A DNA stretch of 64,000 nucleotides from Nothopassalora personata (Eukaryota; Ascomycota; Dothideomycetes; Mycosphaerellales; Mycosphaerellaceae), in NCBI GenBank assembly GCA_033816765.1, contig CM066294.1, forward strand, positions 2,170,001 to 2,234,000. The letters run 5' to 3'. This document shows positions 11,582 through 22,329 of this stretch, piece after piece. Below the pieces are notes generated by a model. It saw nothing but the letters and a program-made list of their open reading frames with translations, was not told where the DNA came from and did no database searches. Position 1 is the stretch's first letter, and each line of letters starts with the position of its first letter. The position numbers and the translations under genes were made by a program.

Positions 11582-12069
11582 CTCCCCCTTTAGACTAACT
11601 ACTATAAAGACAGTCTAATTAACTTAATATTACCTATGTTGCTGTATTAGTCTCGAACACCTTTACTAGCTCTAGATACTAGGTTTCTACTATAAGCAAG
11701 CATATACTAAGGATAGTAATCTTATTAGATTTGTATGTGTAAGAGACCTACTCTTAGACATACTTAGGCCTTATCTTTCCGCTTTTAGAAGTGAATAGAA
11801 GGTTCTCTTAGCTTAAGAAGGTCTAGCTAGGTAGCAACGCACAAACCTCGTAGGTACGCATAAAAGAAGTTAGTTCTTTACTAAACAACTCTCTCTACTT
11901 TATACTACTTTACACCTCTCTTCCTACCTTTTTAGACTACTACACACACTTATATACCCTAACAACTACTACATACCTATTCTCAAAGCTTTTTAAGAAG
12001 CTTTTAGCAAGGTATGCTATATATGTAATAGTGTTTTAAGGGTATTGCTAACTTATAAGTAGCATTATA
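11582..12069. other. Element C 3' non-coding region
   Basis: RIPed, TA-rich sequence between the 3' LTR and the antisense frame. It would contain the polypurine tract next to the LTR and, if the antisense gene was real, its promoter. Confidence 0.4.
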
Positions 12070-12802
12070 GTAGATGTTGTTAAGTAGACTCCTATAAACT
12101 AGTTTAGTAGTACTAGCAATGTCTTTAGTAGTAGATCTAGCTCTAGTGACGATTAAGATCCTAACAAGCGTCCTCCTAGTAATAGTAGAAAGGGTCTACC
12201 TACATCTAGTAGGATCTCTAAGCGTAAGACCCTTATTAAGGCACTTAGACTAGTTAAGTAGATCATTGAGAGTAGGCGTAAGATTACTAAGAAGAATATG
12301 ACCTTCTAGCTTACTATAGCATCCCTTAAGGTTACCTTCTATAAGAAGAAGCTCCTAATCACTAAGGGTAGTATTACTAATCTACCGAACTAGGGTTAGA
12401 TTAACGCGGCTACCTAGGATTTTGATTATATAACAGTCGACCCTTAAGGTCGTATTTCTAACACTATTACTATAAACCTTAATAGTAGTTAGAACTACCT
12501 TCCTACCTTATAGGCTTCCGCTATAGACCATCTTATTTAGCACTTTAGTAGCGCCTATAACCGCTGTAAGGAGAGATCTAACCTTCCCTTTTCTAGCTAT
12601 TACACTACTCTAGGATAGTTTAAGGGCTACTATACTAACTGCGCTCTTAACAATTATTACGACAAGTGTAGCTTCTTCTCTCTATAGACCCTATAGTAGA
12701 GTGCCGCTAGTCTATCTAGAACCTACTAGCAGCCTAGTGTAGGTTATACTCGCTCCGCTAGTACTACATTCTAGGGTAGTGTATAGTATAGTCGATCTCC
12801 TC

Positions 12803-12999
12803 TATTAAGGGGATGTCGTAATGTATAGCACGCCTACGACCTACTAGTCGTAGATGAACTAATTCTTGCCTTTTGTTCTAGACGCATCGCGCGTCGTAAG
12901 GTGTACTTATACGTATTACGTGCGGCTTAGTAGCCGGTCGCGACCGTATGTTACATATAAGGCTATATGTAAGGGTTAGCTACTAGGCTGCCCCTTACA
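12803..12999 (-). repeat. Element A 3' LTR
   Basis: 197 bp. It starts TATTAAGGGG (RIPed from TGTTAAGGGG) and ends CCCCTTACA. It is about 95% or more identical by eye to the LTRs at 19466, 27633 and 38560. Confidence 0.9.
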
Positions 13000-13305
13000 A
13001 TTGCCTCCTCTCCCGTGCGAGCTGTCCTTAGCTTGCTAGTTACTACGTAGAGGCTCCTACGAACTTCTAGAACTATAGTTACTATACGGCCTATATGCGG
13101 GTTACGTACGTGTCGTTATGTAGGTATAGGTAAGTAAGGCTTAGTTACTATACCGACGTAGCTAGTTAGGGGCATAAAACTCTAGCCTAACCTAGCCCTA
13201 TTCTCTAGCACGTTCCCTAGCTTATTACCTTCGCTACACCACTACTACGCACCCGTACCGCACTATTATCGTAAGCGCCTCGCTAGCATTATTATTATTA
13301 TTATT

Positions 13306-14324
13306 ATGTCTACCGTGCCTTCCTCGCCGCTATTCTCTAGCCGCTCCGCCTCCTCTAGTAGTACTAGTAGCGATAGCACTACTAGCGCCGTAGAAGACGA
13401 GCGCCGCTAGGCGGCTCTAGTACGCGACGCCCCTAGAACGCCTAGTGGTCGCAAGCGACTAGCATTACCCTCGTAGCTACTAACGCCCTCGCTAGCTACT
13501 AAGCTCTCGTAGAGAATTAACATATATATACGGTACCTCCCGTACTTCGTTAGGGGTAAGTCTCTACGCGTGTCGCCTACGATTTGCATACTAACTACTT
13601 GCTAGACGAGGCCGATGACTGTAATAGTATTACTACCGGCGAGCTCCTAAAGAAGTATAGCCGCTATAGGCGTAGTAAACATAGCTACGTGCTTAACACT
13701 AGCTACGCTATCGCCTCGCTAGTAAGCCGCCTACGCGCCGCGCGGTCCTAGCGCGACTTCCTTACGGCCATAATAGGCTAGGCGCCTATAGATCTCTAGC
13801 AGTAGGAGCTAGTAGAGTAGATCCGCCTATATACCTAGCTAGGTAACGACATTAAGGAGGTAAGTCGCTACTTCGCTCGTGCGAGTCGACTACTACTCGC
13901 GGGGGAGGGCTCTAGTGCGTCCCCTATGCTTCGGCTAACCCTTCCTATAGGCTATTAGGCAGTTTAATGCCTATAAGCATAAGCGTACCGGGGAGACCCG
14001 TATACGTGCCTCCGCCGCCGCCGCTACTACTGCCGCCGCCCCGGCCGCCGAAGCCCTCGCGCTCTAGTAGGAGTAGAACCGCGCCCTTAATAGGCTGTTC
14101 GAACTCGGCCGCGCCGTAAGTCGCATGTTCCTCGCCTACGTGTACCCTACTAACCGTAGTCCTAGTTCCTATAGGCGTAGAATATCGATACTACCGCCGC
14201 CAACTAGGCATTCTTACCTAAGTTACTACGTGACGACAACTAAGGCGCTCGCCTTACACGCTGCTCGCGGGCTGCTCGCCTACTACTACTCTACGTAGCC
14301 CCTAGTAGGCGCGCTACTCTTTAG
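13306..14324 (+). pseudogene. Antisense gene of element A with three spliceosomal introns
   Basis: Exons 13306-13555, 13606-13859, 13951-14115 and 14175-14324 total 819 nt, giving a 272-residue reading. Introns of 50, 91 and 59 nt all start GTAAGT, contain ACTAAC or GCTAAC and end TAG. Splicing keeps one frame throughout whose only internal stops are TAG/TAA, as RIP would make from CAG, CAA or TGG. The product begins MSTVPSSPLFSSRS (Ser-rich), then has a basic patch (SGRKRLALPS). A middle exon reads GELLKKYSRYRRSKHSYVL. An Ala-rich stretch follows, then a Leu-rich end. It lies tail to tail with pol, which ends just beyond 14340, and behind the 3' LTR. The family is not recognised. The copy in element B has identical structure. 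Confidence 0.62.
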
Positions 14325-16181
14325 CTTTTGTTTTGTTTATAGTTAAGAAAAGTTTTATTTATGCTCTAGTGCTAGTCTTATTTGCTTCTCCTTAACGCCT
14401 TATAGTCGGCTACTATACGTTCCGCATTCGCGAGGCCCTCCGCCGGTTCCTAGCTATTATACTCCTCTAGCTAGTCCTTCTACTAGACTAGATACTGTAG
14501 CTTACCCTTACGCTTACGCCTATCTAGCACTACCTCTACCTCATACTCTCCGTCCTTATTAGCTAGAGGGGGTACGGGTCTATCCTTATCGCTACCGATA
14601 TACGGCTCGAGGAGAGAGACATAGAAGACGTTATAGAGCCTTAAGTCGGCTAGTAGCGCTAGGCGGTACGCCTACGAACCGATAGCGTCCGTAATACGGT
14701 ATAGGCCGATGAACTTCGGACCTATCTTCTTCTTTAGCACTACTAACTTAAGGTTCTTCGTTAATAATAGGACTAAGTTACCTACGCGGTAGGTCTTAGC
14801 TTAGTAGGTCTTATTATAGTAGCGAGCCTAGCTTTCTACTATAGCCTTCTATCGCTCCTCGAGTATAGCGCGTAGTTTTCGTATGCGACTCGCAGCTGTT
14901 ACCGCTACTAGTACTTCCCCCCCCTAGGTCTCGTCTCGAGATCTAGTTAGTGTAGGGGCAATCTTAGGTCGCTAACCGTGCGCTATTTCGAACGGACTCA
15001 TCCGTAGTGTTAGGTGGATGCTGTTATTAGCTACGAATTTAGTAACTGTAAGCTACTTAGCCTACTTAGTTTAATTGTCACTATAGTAATAACGAAGGTA
15101 TTGTTCGAGGGTTTAGTTTACCCTCTTAGTTTAGCCGTTAGTCTAAGGGTAAAAGGCCGTAGATAGCTTACGCTTTATACGCGCCTCGAAGTAGAAGTCA
15201 CTCTAAAACTAACTAGTGAAGACCGGACCTCGGTCGCTTACTATGCCTAACGGGACACTATAGTATCGCACGACTTCGTCTCGTAGGAGCCTCGTAAGCT
15301 CTACGGCTATGCAAGTCTTCGTCGTCGGGATGTATAAGCTCATTTTTAAGTAGCGATCGACTATTACTAGGATCGCATTATACACGTAACCGGCTCGCGT
15401 GCTTAGAGGTAGGTCCGTAATAAAATCCATAGTAATTTCCTACTACGGTTGCTCCGGTCTAGGAAGCGGTTACAGCTCGCCGTAGGGTCGATAGCGCCTC
15501 GCCTTCGAACCCTAGTAGGTTCTATAGGCTTAAGCGTATTGTTTTACGTCCGTACTAAGTGAGTCCTACTAATAATTACGTCGTAATAGCTCTTTAGTCT
15601 TAGTCCTTCTAAAGTAACCCGCGAGGACGTCGTCGTAGTGCATACGAATTAGATGCGACCTAATTGCGTGATCCCTAGGTACTACGATCGCGTCTCCGTA
15701 GTACATAAGGTCATCCTTTATATACTATCCCTTAGCGTCCCTCGCGCTTAGCGCCTACGCTAAGCATACGATACACTAGTCGTCTTACTACTACGCGATC
15801 TTTATTAAGAGTAGGGTTAACTTACCCGTCGAGCTATAAGCTTAACCCTATATTACTGTAGCGTACACTACTACTAGTAAAGACGGCTTATCTTAATAGG
15901 GAAGGTTACCTCTCCGTACTGCTATTGCCGCGCCTATGTCGCCCTACATCGCCTCGTAGGTAGTAAGCACGCGCTTTACCGTCGGCTCGCTTATCCCTTC
16001 TAGAGACTCCTTCTAGAAAGATAGCTTACTTTATAAGGTAGGTAGCAAGTTCGAAGTTTGTTACGTTATAGCTACGTAGTTACTACGTCTCGAAGGCGCG
16101 TCGGCTAGGTTAGTCTTACCCGGCCGATACTCTACTATAAAATTAAAAGACTGTAGGAACGTAGCCTATCGAGCTTACCGC

Positions 16182-16522
16182 TGTTGCGGTTGGGCCTTGT
16201 CCCTCGTCACGTGGGTGGCCTAGGAAGTGTCGATCCTCGATATGTCTCTAAAGTAGTGTGAACGAGAGTTCACTACAAGGTTGCAACTTAACACAAGAGT
16301 GTTGATTTGAGTTGAGCACGAGGCTCCTATCTACTCGTAAAGAAGCGTCGTCTATATAGTGCCATGTCTTGGCGTAACTGATCAGACTGAGCAGACTGAT
16401 CACTGAGCAGACTGAGCGAACTGATCACTGAGCTGATCAGTCTGAGCGAAGTCGACCTGCTCAGTTTCGGTCCTTCCCGAAGAATGAGTGGCTGTGGGTT
16501 CTTCCTGAACCGAACCGTAACA
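16182..16522. repeat. Solo LTR, 341 bp, not RIPed
   Basis: It begins TGTTGCGGTT and ends AACCGTAACA, a near-perfect 10-bp inverted terminal pair. It is flanked by ACCGC at 16177-16181 and 16523-16527. Element B has the same surroundings without it, confirming an insertion. The inside keeps CA and TG dinucleotides and contains a run of GACTGAGC/ACTGATCA words at about 16378-16450. The family is unknown. It is a single LTR left after recombination. Confidence 0.85.
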
Positions 16523-17200
16523 ACCGCCTATTTAGCTGCTTTACTATTATAAAGCCCTATAGGTTAGCGTAGTCGACTAGTACTCGCACCGTATACGTAG
16601 CGCCCTCTAAGTATAGCCTCTAATACTTAAAAGCCTTAACTACTGTAAGTAGCTCCTAATCGTGCGTCTCGTAGTTACACTCGGCTAGTATTATCTTACG
16701 TAAATAGAAGGCAATTAGATGCTACTTAGTACTAAATAATTAGGATATAATACCTACGATCGCGAAACCTAAGGCATCCGTCTCGACTCGCGTACGTAGC
16801 GTAGGATCGAAGTGCCTAAGTATTAGTACACCTAAGAATCCGGCCTTAAGCTATCGAAACGCCTACTCTTTACTTAAGGTCCACGTAAGAGGGCCGTGCT
16901 TCTTACCGTCCTTAGATCCCTTTAGTAGGTCCGTTAGGGGCTTGTAGACCCTTAAGTATCCTTCTATAAAACGCCGGTAGAAGTTGTAAAACCTAAGGAA
17001 GGACTAGACCTTATAAAAGGTCGTAGGTATAGGCTATTCCTCGATAGCGGCTACCCTACTCCTATCTATCGATACGCCTACGGCGCTTACGACAAACCTA
17101 AGGAACTCTATACTCTCCTAGAAGAAGTAACACTTCTTAGGGTTTGCGAATAGGGCAAACTTTCGTAGCCTCTCTAGCACCGCGCGTACGGCTCGCACGT

Positions 17201-17966
17201 GTCATCCTATAGAGAGCGCCTTCACGCGGCGGACGACGTAAGTATCTTCGTTACGACGAAGAGAAACTAAGACTCTCTCTCTCGAAAAATACAAGCCTAC
17301 TCGACTCGAAACAAGAAAAGACAGGTCGGACGAACCGAACGAACGAGATACGCTCAAAATCTACAAACAAGAACTCCGGAACTGCGAGAAGGGAAAGCGA
17401 CGTACATAGCGTACACGTCGCTCGAACAACGAAGGCGCTGTCTACCTGTCGTCCCGGCAAACCACGTAAACTGCCGGCTGGAACCAAGAGAGGCGTTTAG
17501 GGGCGCAAACCACGTATACTGCACGGCTGGAACCAAGAGAGGCCGAGGGGGGGACGACAGCGAGGCCACTGCGACCGAGGAGCTACACTCGAGACCGGAG
17601 AACGCGACTGGATTGAAACAGAGGCAACGGGTGTTTCTTGGGATTTTGCTCGGTGCGTACGGGTACGGCCGGCTTGGCTTTTAAAACAAGAACGAGACAC
17701 GGGCGCAAAACTTGTCTCGCCCGGGGCAAGGCGACAAACCGCAATTCTCGACAAGACACGACTACCGGGTACGCGCGTACTACGCCGCAATATATTCGAT
17801 TTACGGTTCGAATAGCGAGCGTTGCTCGCATCTTTTAAGGAGTTTTTACGTCCGGGGTACGACGGGGCTTTTCTCCTTCTCTCAAATTTTGGTCTCGTTC
17901 TCGAGACCCGTGTTGCATAGTCTTTGACTCAAATAGCACGTTAATGGAATAATCAATCAATCAATC
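17201..17966 (+). mobile_element. Non-RIPed insert replacing the RT of element A, LINE-3'-end-like
   Basis: Compared with element B, 949 bp (36012-36960) are missing here and 766 bp of unrelated sequence stand instead. The insert is GC-balanced with normal CA/TG content. It contains a 48-bp tandem duplication (copies starting 17457 and 17505, with GGAACCAAGAGAGGC) and ends in AATAATCAATCAATCAATC. A short simple-repeat tail at one end with no LTR structure suggests the 3' end of a non-LTR element. No reverse transcriptase is encoded, and I see no target duplication, consistent with a deletion at insertion. Open frames on the minus strand here look accidental. Confidence 0.45.
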
Positions 17967-18126
17967 GGTAGCCTTGCCCTATTAATAGGTTGTATTTAAT
18001 GTCGGAGTACATACTTATACGACACTAGGCTAAGATCCGCATAGTTATCTAGGAGAAACGTAGCCTCGCGAAAGCCCTTACGAGTCTCGACTGCGCCTCG
18101 TAAGTAACGCGCTAGACACGTATCTA

Positions 18127-18320
18127 CTCGCCTTAAGGGGTCGACTTTAGGAAAACTCGGACTTAGGAGCGACCTACTTATAGTCCTCTACCTTTTCCCT
18201 AGTCGCTACGATAGATACACATCCACTCGCCTTAAGGGGTCGACTTTAGGAAAACTCGGACTTAGGAGCGACCTACTTCTAGTCCTCTGCCTTTTCCCTA
18301 GTCGCTACCCTTCTTAGTTA
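18127..18320 (-). repeat. 99-bp tandem repeat in element A gag-pro region, two copies
   Basis: Units starting CTCGCCTTAAGGGG at 18127 and 18226, spaced exactly 99 bp (33 codons), so the array is in frame. Element B has three units of the same repeat. Confidence 0.85.
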
Positions 18321-19465
18321 GAGCCTTCGTAGCGTCTACCCTACGAACCGCTTACGCGCTACGGTCCTTCTATAGGTGCCTGTTCGGGCAATCCGTCTTA
18401 ATGTAACCCTTCTTATAGTATCTATAGCACTCCGCTTTAGTCCTATCGAAGGTTATAGACGATCCGCCGGCGTCCCGCTAGTAACTCGTACCCGGGTCGC
18501 GCGACGCCTAACTATGCTTCTACTACTTCGAGCTACGATCGCTTCGCCCTTAGTCGCCCTTAGTCTCTCGCCTACGGCGACTATGCTGCCCGCGGTCGTG
18601 CCCTCCGCTACTACGCTCCGTGCTTTTAATACGCGAAGCTAGGATTACTAGTTCCTCTCTAGTTATTAGGATGTTATAAAACTTAACGATTGCGGACCGT
18701 AGGCTAGGCGTAAGCTTAGCGAGTATATGTCGCACGCGTTACGCCTCCGTATAGTCCCCTAACTAATCCTCTATAACATCTAGCTTAGTCGTAAACTGAC
18801 GCACTATCTAGTTATCCTTCTATTTTACCGCCTTATACTCTAACATTACGTTAAGCACGCGGTTTATAGGATTACCGTATACGTCTCGATAGAACTCCTT
18901 AAAGTCCTAGTATGTATACCCTTTAAGGTTAAGGACGCTATAGTTAGCGTACTATCGCTCACTTACCTCTCTGCTTAGGTATATAACCCTATATAGGACC
19001 TTTAACTCGTTCGTCGTATACGTGCTGCCTAAGAGGGTAAAGATAAGAGAGAGCTCCCTTAGGAATACCCGTACTTTCTTAATCGAGTCCCCTCTAAAAG
19101 GCGTAGGTTCTTTAAGACGTAAACGTGTCGTATGCGATGCGACCGCGCCTCGAGCTACGATATTATCGTTAGTTACTATAGATAGAGGAGGGGGAGGGGG
19201 AGTAGGGGATGGTTCTCCGCCGGATTCGCCCTAAGGGTCCGCCGGCGGCACGCTTACGTCCCGTAAGATCTCTAACTGTTTAATCTCCCTCTATATCTCC
19301 TTCTCCTTAACCTCTACCCGAAGGGCATCCCTCCTTACGACTAAGGCTATACGCCTCGCTTATTACTAGGCCCTAGGGCTTAGGGGAGCCGTAGGCGTAG
19401 CGCTACTGTCGTCGCGTTCGGACTCTATAGCGTGTATAGATTGTAACGAAGAGAAGAATTAGAAC

Positions 19466-19662
19466 TGTTAAGGGGATGTCGCAATGTATAGCACGCCTAC
19501 GACCTACTAGTCGTAGATAAACTAATTCTTACCTTTTATTCTAGACGTATCGCGCGTCGTAAGGTGTACTTATACGTATTACGTGCGGCTTAGTAGCCGG
19601 TCGCGACCGCATGTTATATGCAAGGCTATATGTAAGGGTTAGCTACTAGGCTGCCCCTTACA
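19466..19662 (-). repeat. Element A 5' LTR
   Basis: 197 bp, starting TGTTAAGGGG and ending CCCCTTACA. Just inside it, AAGAATTAG at 19454-19462 is complementary to CTAATTCTT within the LTR at 19522-19530. This could be a self-priming site like that of Tf1/sushi elements. Confidence 0.88.
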
Positions 19663-19667
19663 TCCTC

Positions 19668-20787
19668 CTATTATGCGTAGTTGTCCTCTACGTAAGGGCT
19701 TCCTATCTCTAGTTCTATACTCTCCTAGCATAAGTACCTCTAGATATAGTCTTTAGATGCTACCTACCTAGCTTATTCCTAGCGATATAGACTAGCGCCT
19801 AAGTATCCCTAGGGCTCCTAGTAATGGTTCTAGAACTGTCCTCCTAGAGCTTCGCCTCCTATTCTCTAACTCCCTCTCTTAGGATAAGGTCACTACCTTA
19901 ATTCGTTAGTTCCTACAGCGCTTAGGCACTAATAATAACTTTTAGGAGGGTGCTATGTTAAACTCGACTTCCTATAAGAGGGGTTCTAGAGGCTCTAGTA
20001 GTAAGTAGTAGTCTAGATAGTGTACTTACATTAGGTCTTAGTGATTTAGTTAGGGCTAAAGGATAATATAGCCGTTATAAGTAAGGGCGGTCTACTTCTC
20101 TATTTCCTTTTATTTTAATACTATAGCTCCCATAAATTAGAGTCTATAATAATAAACTAGATCTTGCCTTAAAAGGCGGTTCTAAAGCAGGCCTCTCTAT
20201 AGTCTAGTTGTATAAGCATAGTAAGATATGCGATACCCTAAATGAATCTAGCCCTTAAGGCTAATAAAAACTTTCTTCTACTGTCTCTAAACAAATGAGA
20301 TATTGCTTTATAAATACTTGTAAACAAATGAAGGTCTTACTATATATAAATGAAAGTGTAGTTAGTCTCTAGAAGCCTCCCTTAGAGAATGTAGTTTAGT
20401 AACTTTAGCTTTATAAGCTAATCTATAAGCTACTATGCAGTAGGGATATACTTAACTACAATTAAGCCTTCTTTATAAACATGTCTATAAAAGTGGTTTC
20501 TTAGTCTAACATGCTTAGTTCTTCTATAGTTAGTGTAATCTCTAACTAGCTTAATAGTAGACTAGTTATCTATAAAGATCTTAAAGGCTTAAGCTTTGTA
20601 GTTAGTTATTTTCTAGGTTTTATAGAGTAGATTTCTTAACTACATTACTTCCCTATAGCATTTAGTTAAGGCTACATACTCTACTTTAGTACTTAATAGC
20701 ACTATCTCCTTCTATAGGTTAGATTTCTAGATAATAGGACTTCTAGCCATTTTAACTAGGAGTCCTAAGGTTGATCTACCTATTAGA
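19668..20787 (-). pseudogene. Element C RNase H and polyprotein C-terminus, RIPed
   Basis: Minus-strand reading continues directly from the RT piece across the E insertion. At about 20440-20770 it reads an RNase H-like segment with features of the Copia C-terminus (STIKLV, HVRLRNHFYRHVYKEG-like words). The polyprotein appears to end near 20300. The left third of this piece belongs to the opposite-strand frame described separately. Confidence 0.65.
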
Positions 20788-20993
20788 TATTACGTTATAA
20801 GTAGTTAGAAGTTATGAAATAGGCTTATAAAGGTGTTTCAAAAGCAGATAGTAGATTGCATGTATCTAAGCTAGAATTAAAAGGGCTGCTTATAGAAAGG
20901 CTATAGGTAACTAATTAATGTCACCTAATTCTTAGCCGCTACTACCTTAGGTTTAATTAGGCTATAGCGCCGGTGCACGCTTAGATCGTGACA
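20788..20993 (-). repeat. Element E 3' LTR
   Basis: 206 bp ending CGTGACA. The next bases CACCCCCTTA read on the minus strand as a polypurine tract, TAAGGGGGTG. Confidence 0.88.
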
Positions 20994-22329
20994 CACCCCC
21001 TTAGCTCGTGCGGCTTGTAGGTGAATAAGCTAATCGCATATAATCGCGTACACCCTATCTATTACCTATTACCCTACCTACCCACCTTATAACGTTAGGC
21101 TTCGTTACTACGTACTTATTAGAGCTCTATTGTAAGCTACATAGTAGGGCGCTAAGTTAGCGTTTTAGGTAAGACTATTGTCCTAGCCTTACATCCCTAT
21201 TTATAATCTTACTAGTCCCTTATACTATAGTTAACCTATATAATAGGTTCTAAGCGATGTGATTCTTGTCCGGTAGGGTAGCTAAGCTATTCTTATAGCA
21301 CTAAACGGTAAGGCGTACTATCTCCCTACATTTTAACGGATATATAAGGTTGTAGGTTCGAGTCCTAAGGGTTATTATATCTACTGAATTTATTGCTTAG
21401 CCTATTGTCCGCTTCAATGTCCGCTCTATTATTCTTAATTAAAATCCTAGGTATTATAGTACGCTGTTACTTCGGTAATTAGGGTGCCTTACTACTATCT
21501 AATAACCGCGTATATGTAACTTCGGTCACGGTCTTAGAGAACTCCGCTTCCTATCTTAGGTAGAGATTACTATTTAGCTACGTCCTAGTAGGAACTCTTT
21601 TACCTAATGAAAGGTCTTTATAGCTTATAAAGGCCTTATCTTTCTACTTAGAGTAAGGATAATCCTATCGACGGTAGTGCTGTAGGTGCTACATGCCTAG
21701 CGGGTGGAGATGTTATCTCTAAGTAAGGTAAGGACGATAATAGAGGCATCGATAATGTTATAACGATCGTTATAATATAGTAACGGAGGTAGTAATAGTA
21801 ATGCTACTAGTAGCGAGGTTAATAGTGTTTCGGCGCCTATAATTAGCTACGCCGTTATAGGTGCTTATACGCTGTACCGCTACTAGTAATAGGGGTGTTT
21901 CCGGTCCTTTTACTATAGGCTAATGGGAGTCCGAGAAACACCTAGTGATAATAGTACTAGGGCAGCGCCGGTGAATGGTGGACGCTTACTCTAGCGGTAG
22001 CGCGGAGCCGGTAGAGGAGACAGTAGTGCCGAACATACTATATAGCCTCTACCGGTCTATGTTAGTTAAAGAAAGAGGAAGGGTTTAGAACTAAAGAGGT
22101 GTTTTTATACAGTCCTACTACTAGTTCCTTCCTATTTTAGCGTAAAAAGGATAAAAGGGAAGTCGCATCCATCCGAATGCGGAAGGAGAGGCATAATAGA
22201 AGCAGCGCTTAGTAGTAGCTAATTACTATGTCGTGCATACTATAATGCGCCGAGAAGAGGAGTCCTGTAGTTAAAGCCTAGTACTAGTAACTGTCGAGAA
22301 GAGCTACTAGTGTAGTAGGCCTACGTATC
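20994..22329. other. Element E region between pol and 3' LTR
   Basis: 1.3 kb of RIPed sequence beyond the polyprotein end. A plus-strand frame at about 21780-22300 has only RIP-type stops, but so does a minus-strand frame, so I cannot say whether an accessory gene existed here. Confidence 0.35.

Larger units (their letters stand above)
14340..19400 (-). pseudogene. Element A gag-pol remnant
   Basis: On the minus strand, from right to left: gag with a degraded CCHC motif (the pattern C-Y-R-x..K-x-D-C-P is readable with Cys and His turned to Tyr), a 99-bp in-frame repeat array, a gap where RT should be, RNase H-like sequence, an integrase zinc and core region (core readable at 15209-15430), a GPF-type C-terminal segment (GPKFIG...YRLALLADLRLYNVFYVSLL), and a chromodomain (EYEVEVVLDRR...GKLQYLV). 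The polyprotein ends near 14360. RIP stops occur throughout. Confidence 0.7.
12803..19662 (-). mobile_element. Element A: chromodomain Gypsy-type LTR retrotransposon, RIPed
   Basis: A has LTRs of 197 bp at both ends and a perfect TCCTC target duplication (12798-12802 and 19663-19667). Pol lies on the minus strand: gag with a degraded zinc knuckle near 18380-18450, an integrase core at 15209-15430 (MDFITDLPLS...YNAILVIVDR), and an integrase tail plus chromodomain near 14400-14760. The chromodomain places it in the chromovirus branch of Gypsy/Metaviridae. Most of the reverse transcriptase is missing, replaced by a 766-bp foreign segment. A solo LTR also interrupts it. A separate intron-bearing gene lies on the plus strand at 13306-14324. 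It is dead through RIP stops. Confidence 0.87.
12070..20044 (+). pseudogene. Antisense accessory frame of element C, split by element A
   Basis: On the plus strand, opposite to C's polyprotein, one reading frame runs from about 12070 to 12802 and resumes at 19668 after element A and its duplicated target site. It ends at TGA 20042-20044. The phase is preserved exactly across the insertion. All internal stops are TAG or TAA of RIP type. The deduced protein starts Ser-rich (SSRSSSSDD), has Lys/Arg-rich stretches (SKRKTLIKALRLVK), a middle with NYLPTLQASAIDHL, and later LSRTYQQPSVGYTR. It lies between the end of pol and the 3' LTR, tail to tail with pol. No family is recognised. The start codon is not certain, since an ATG could have become ATA. 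Confidence 0.45.

Noticed and set aside
16378..16470. CRISPR-like or regulatory array of GACTGAGC/ACTGATCA words
   Set aside because: Spacing is irregular, the genome is eukaryotic, and the run lies within a solo LTR.
17251..17831. Minus-strand frames of 60-97 codons in the non-RIPed insert as genes
   Set aside because: No domains, three overlapping frames of similar length, and a 48-bp duplication running through them. The segment looks like a non-coding 3' end.
21780..22300. An antisense accessory gene in element E like those in A, B and C
   Set aside because: The plus frame has only RIP-type stops, but a minus frame over the same bases is similarly open, and no intron signals were found. 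The evidence is insufficient.
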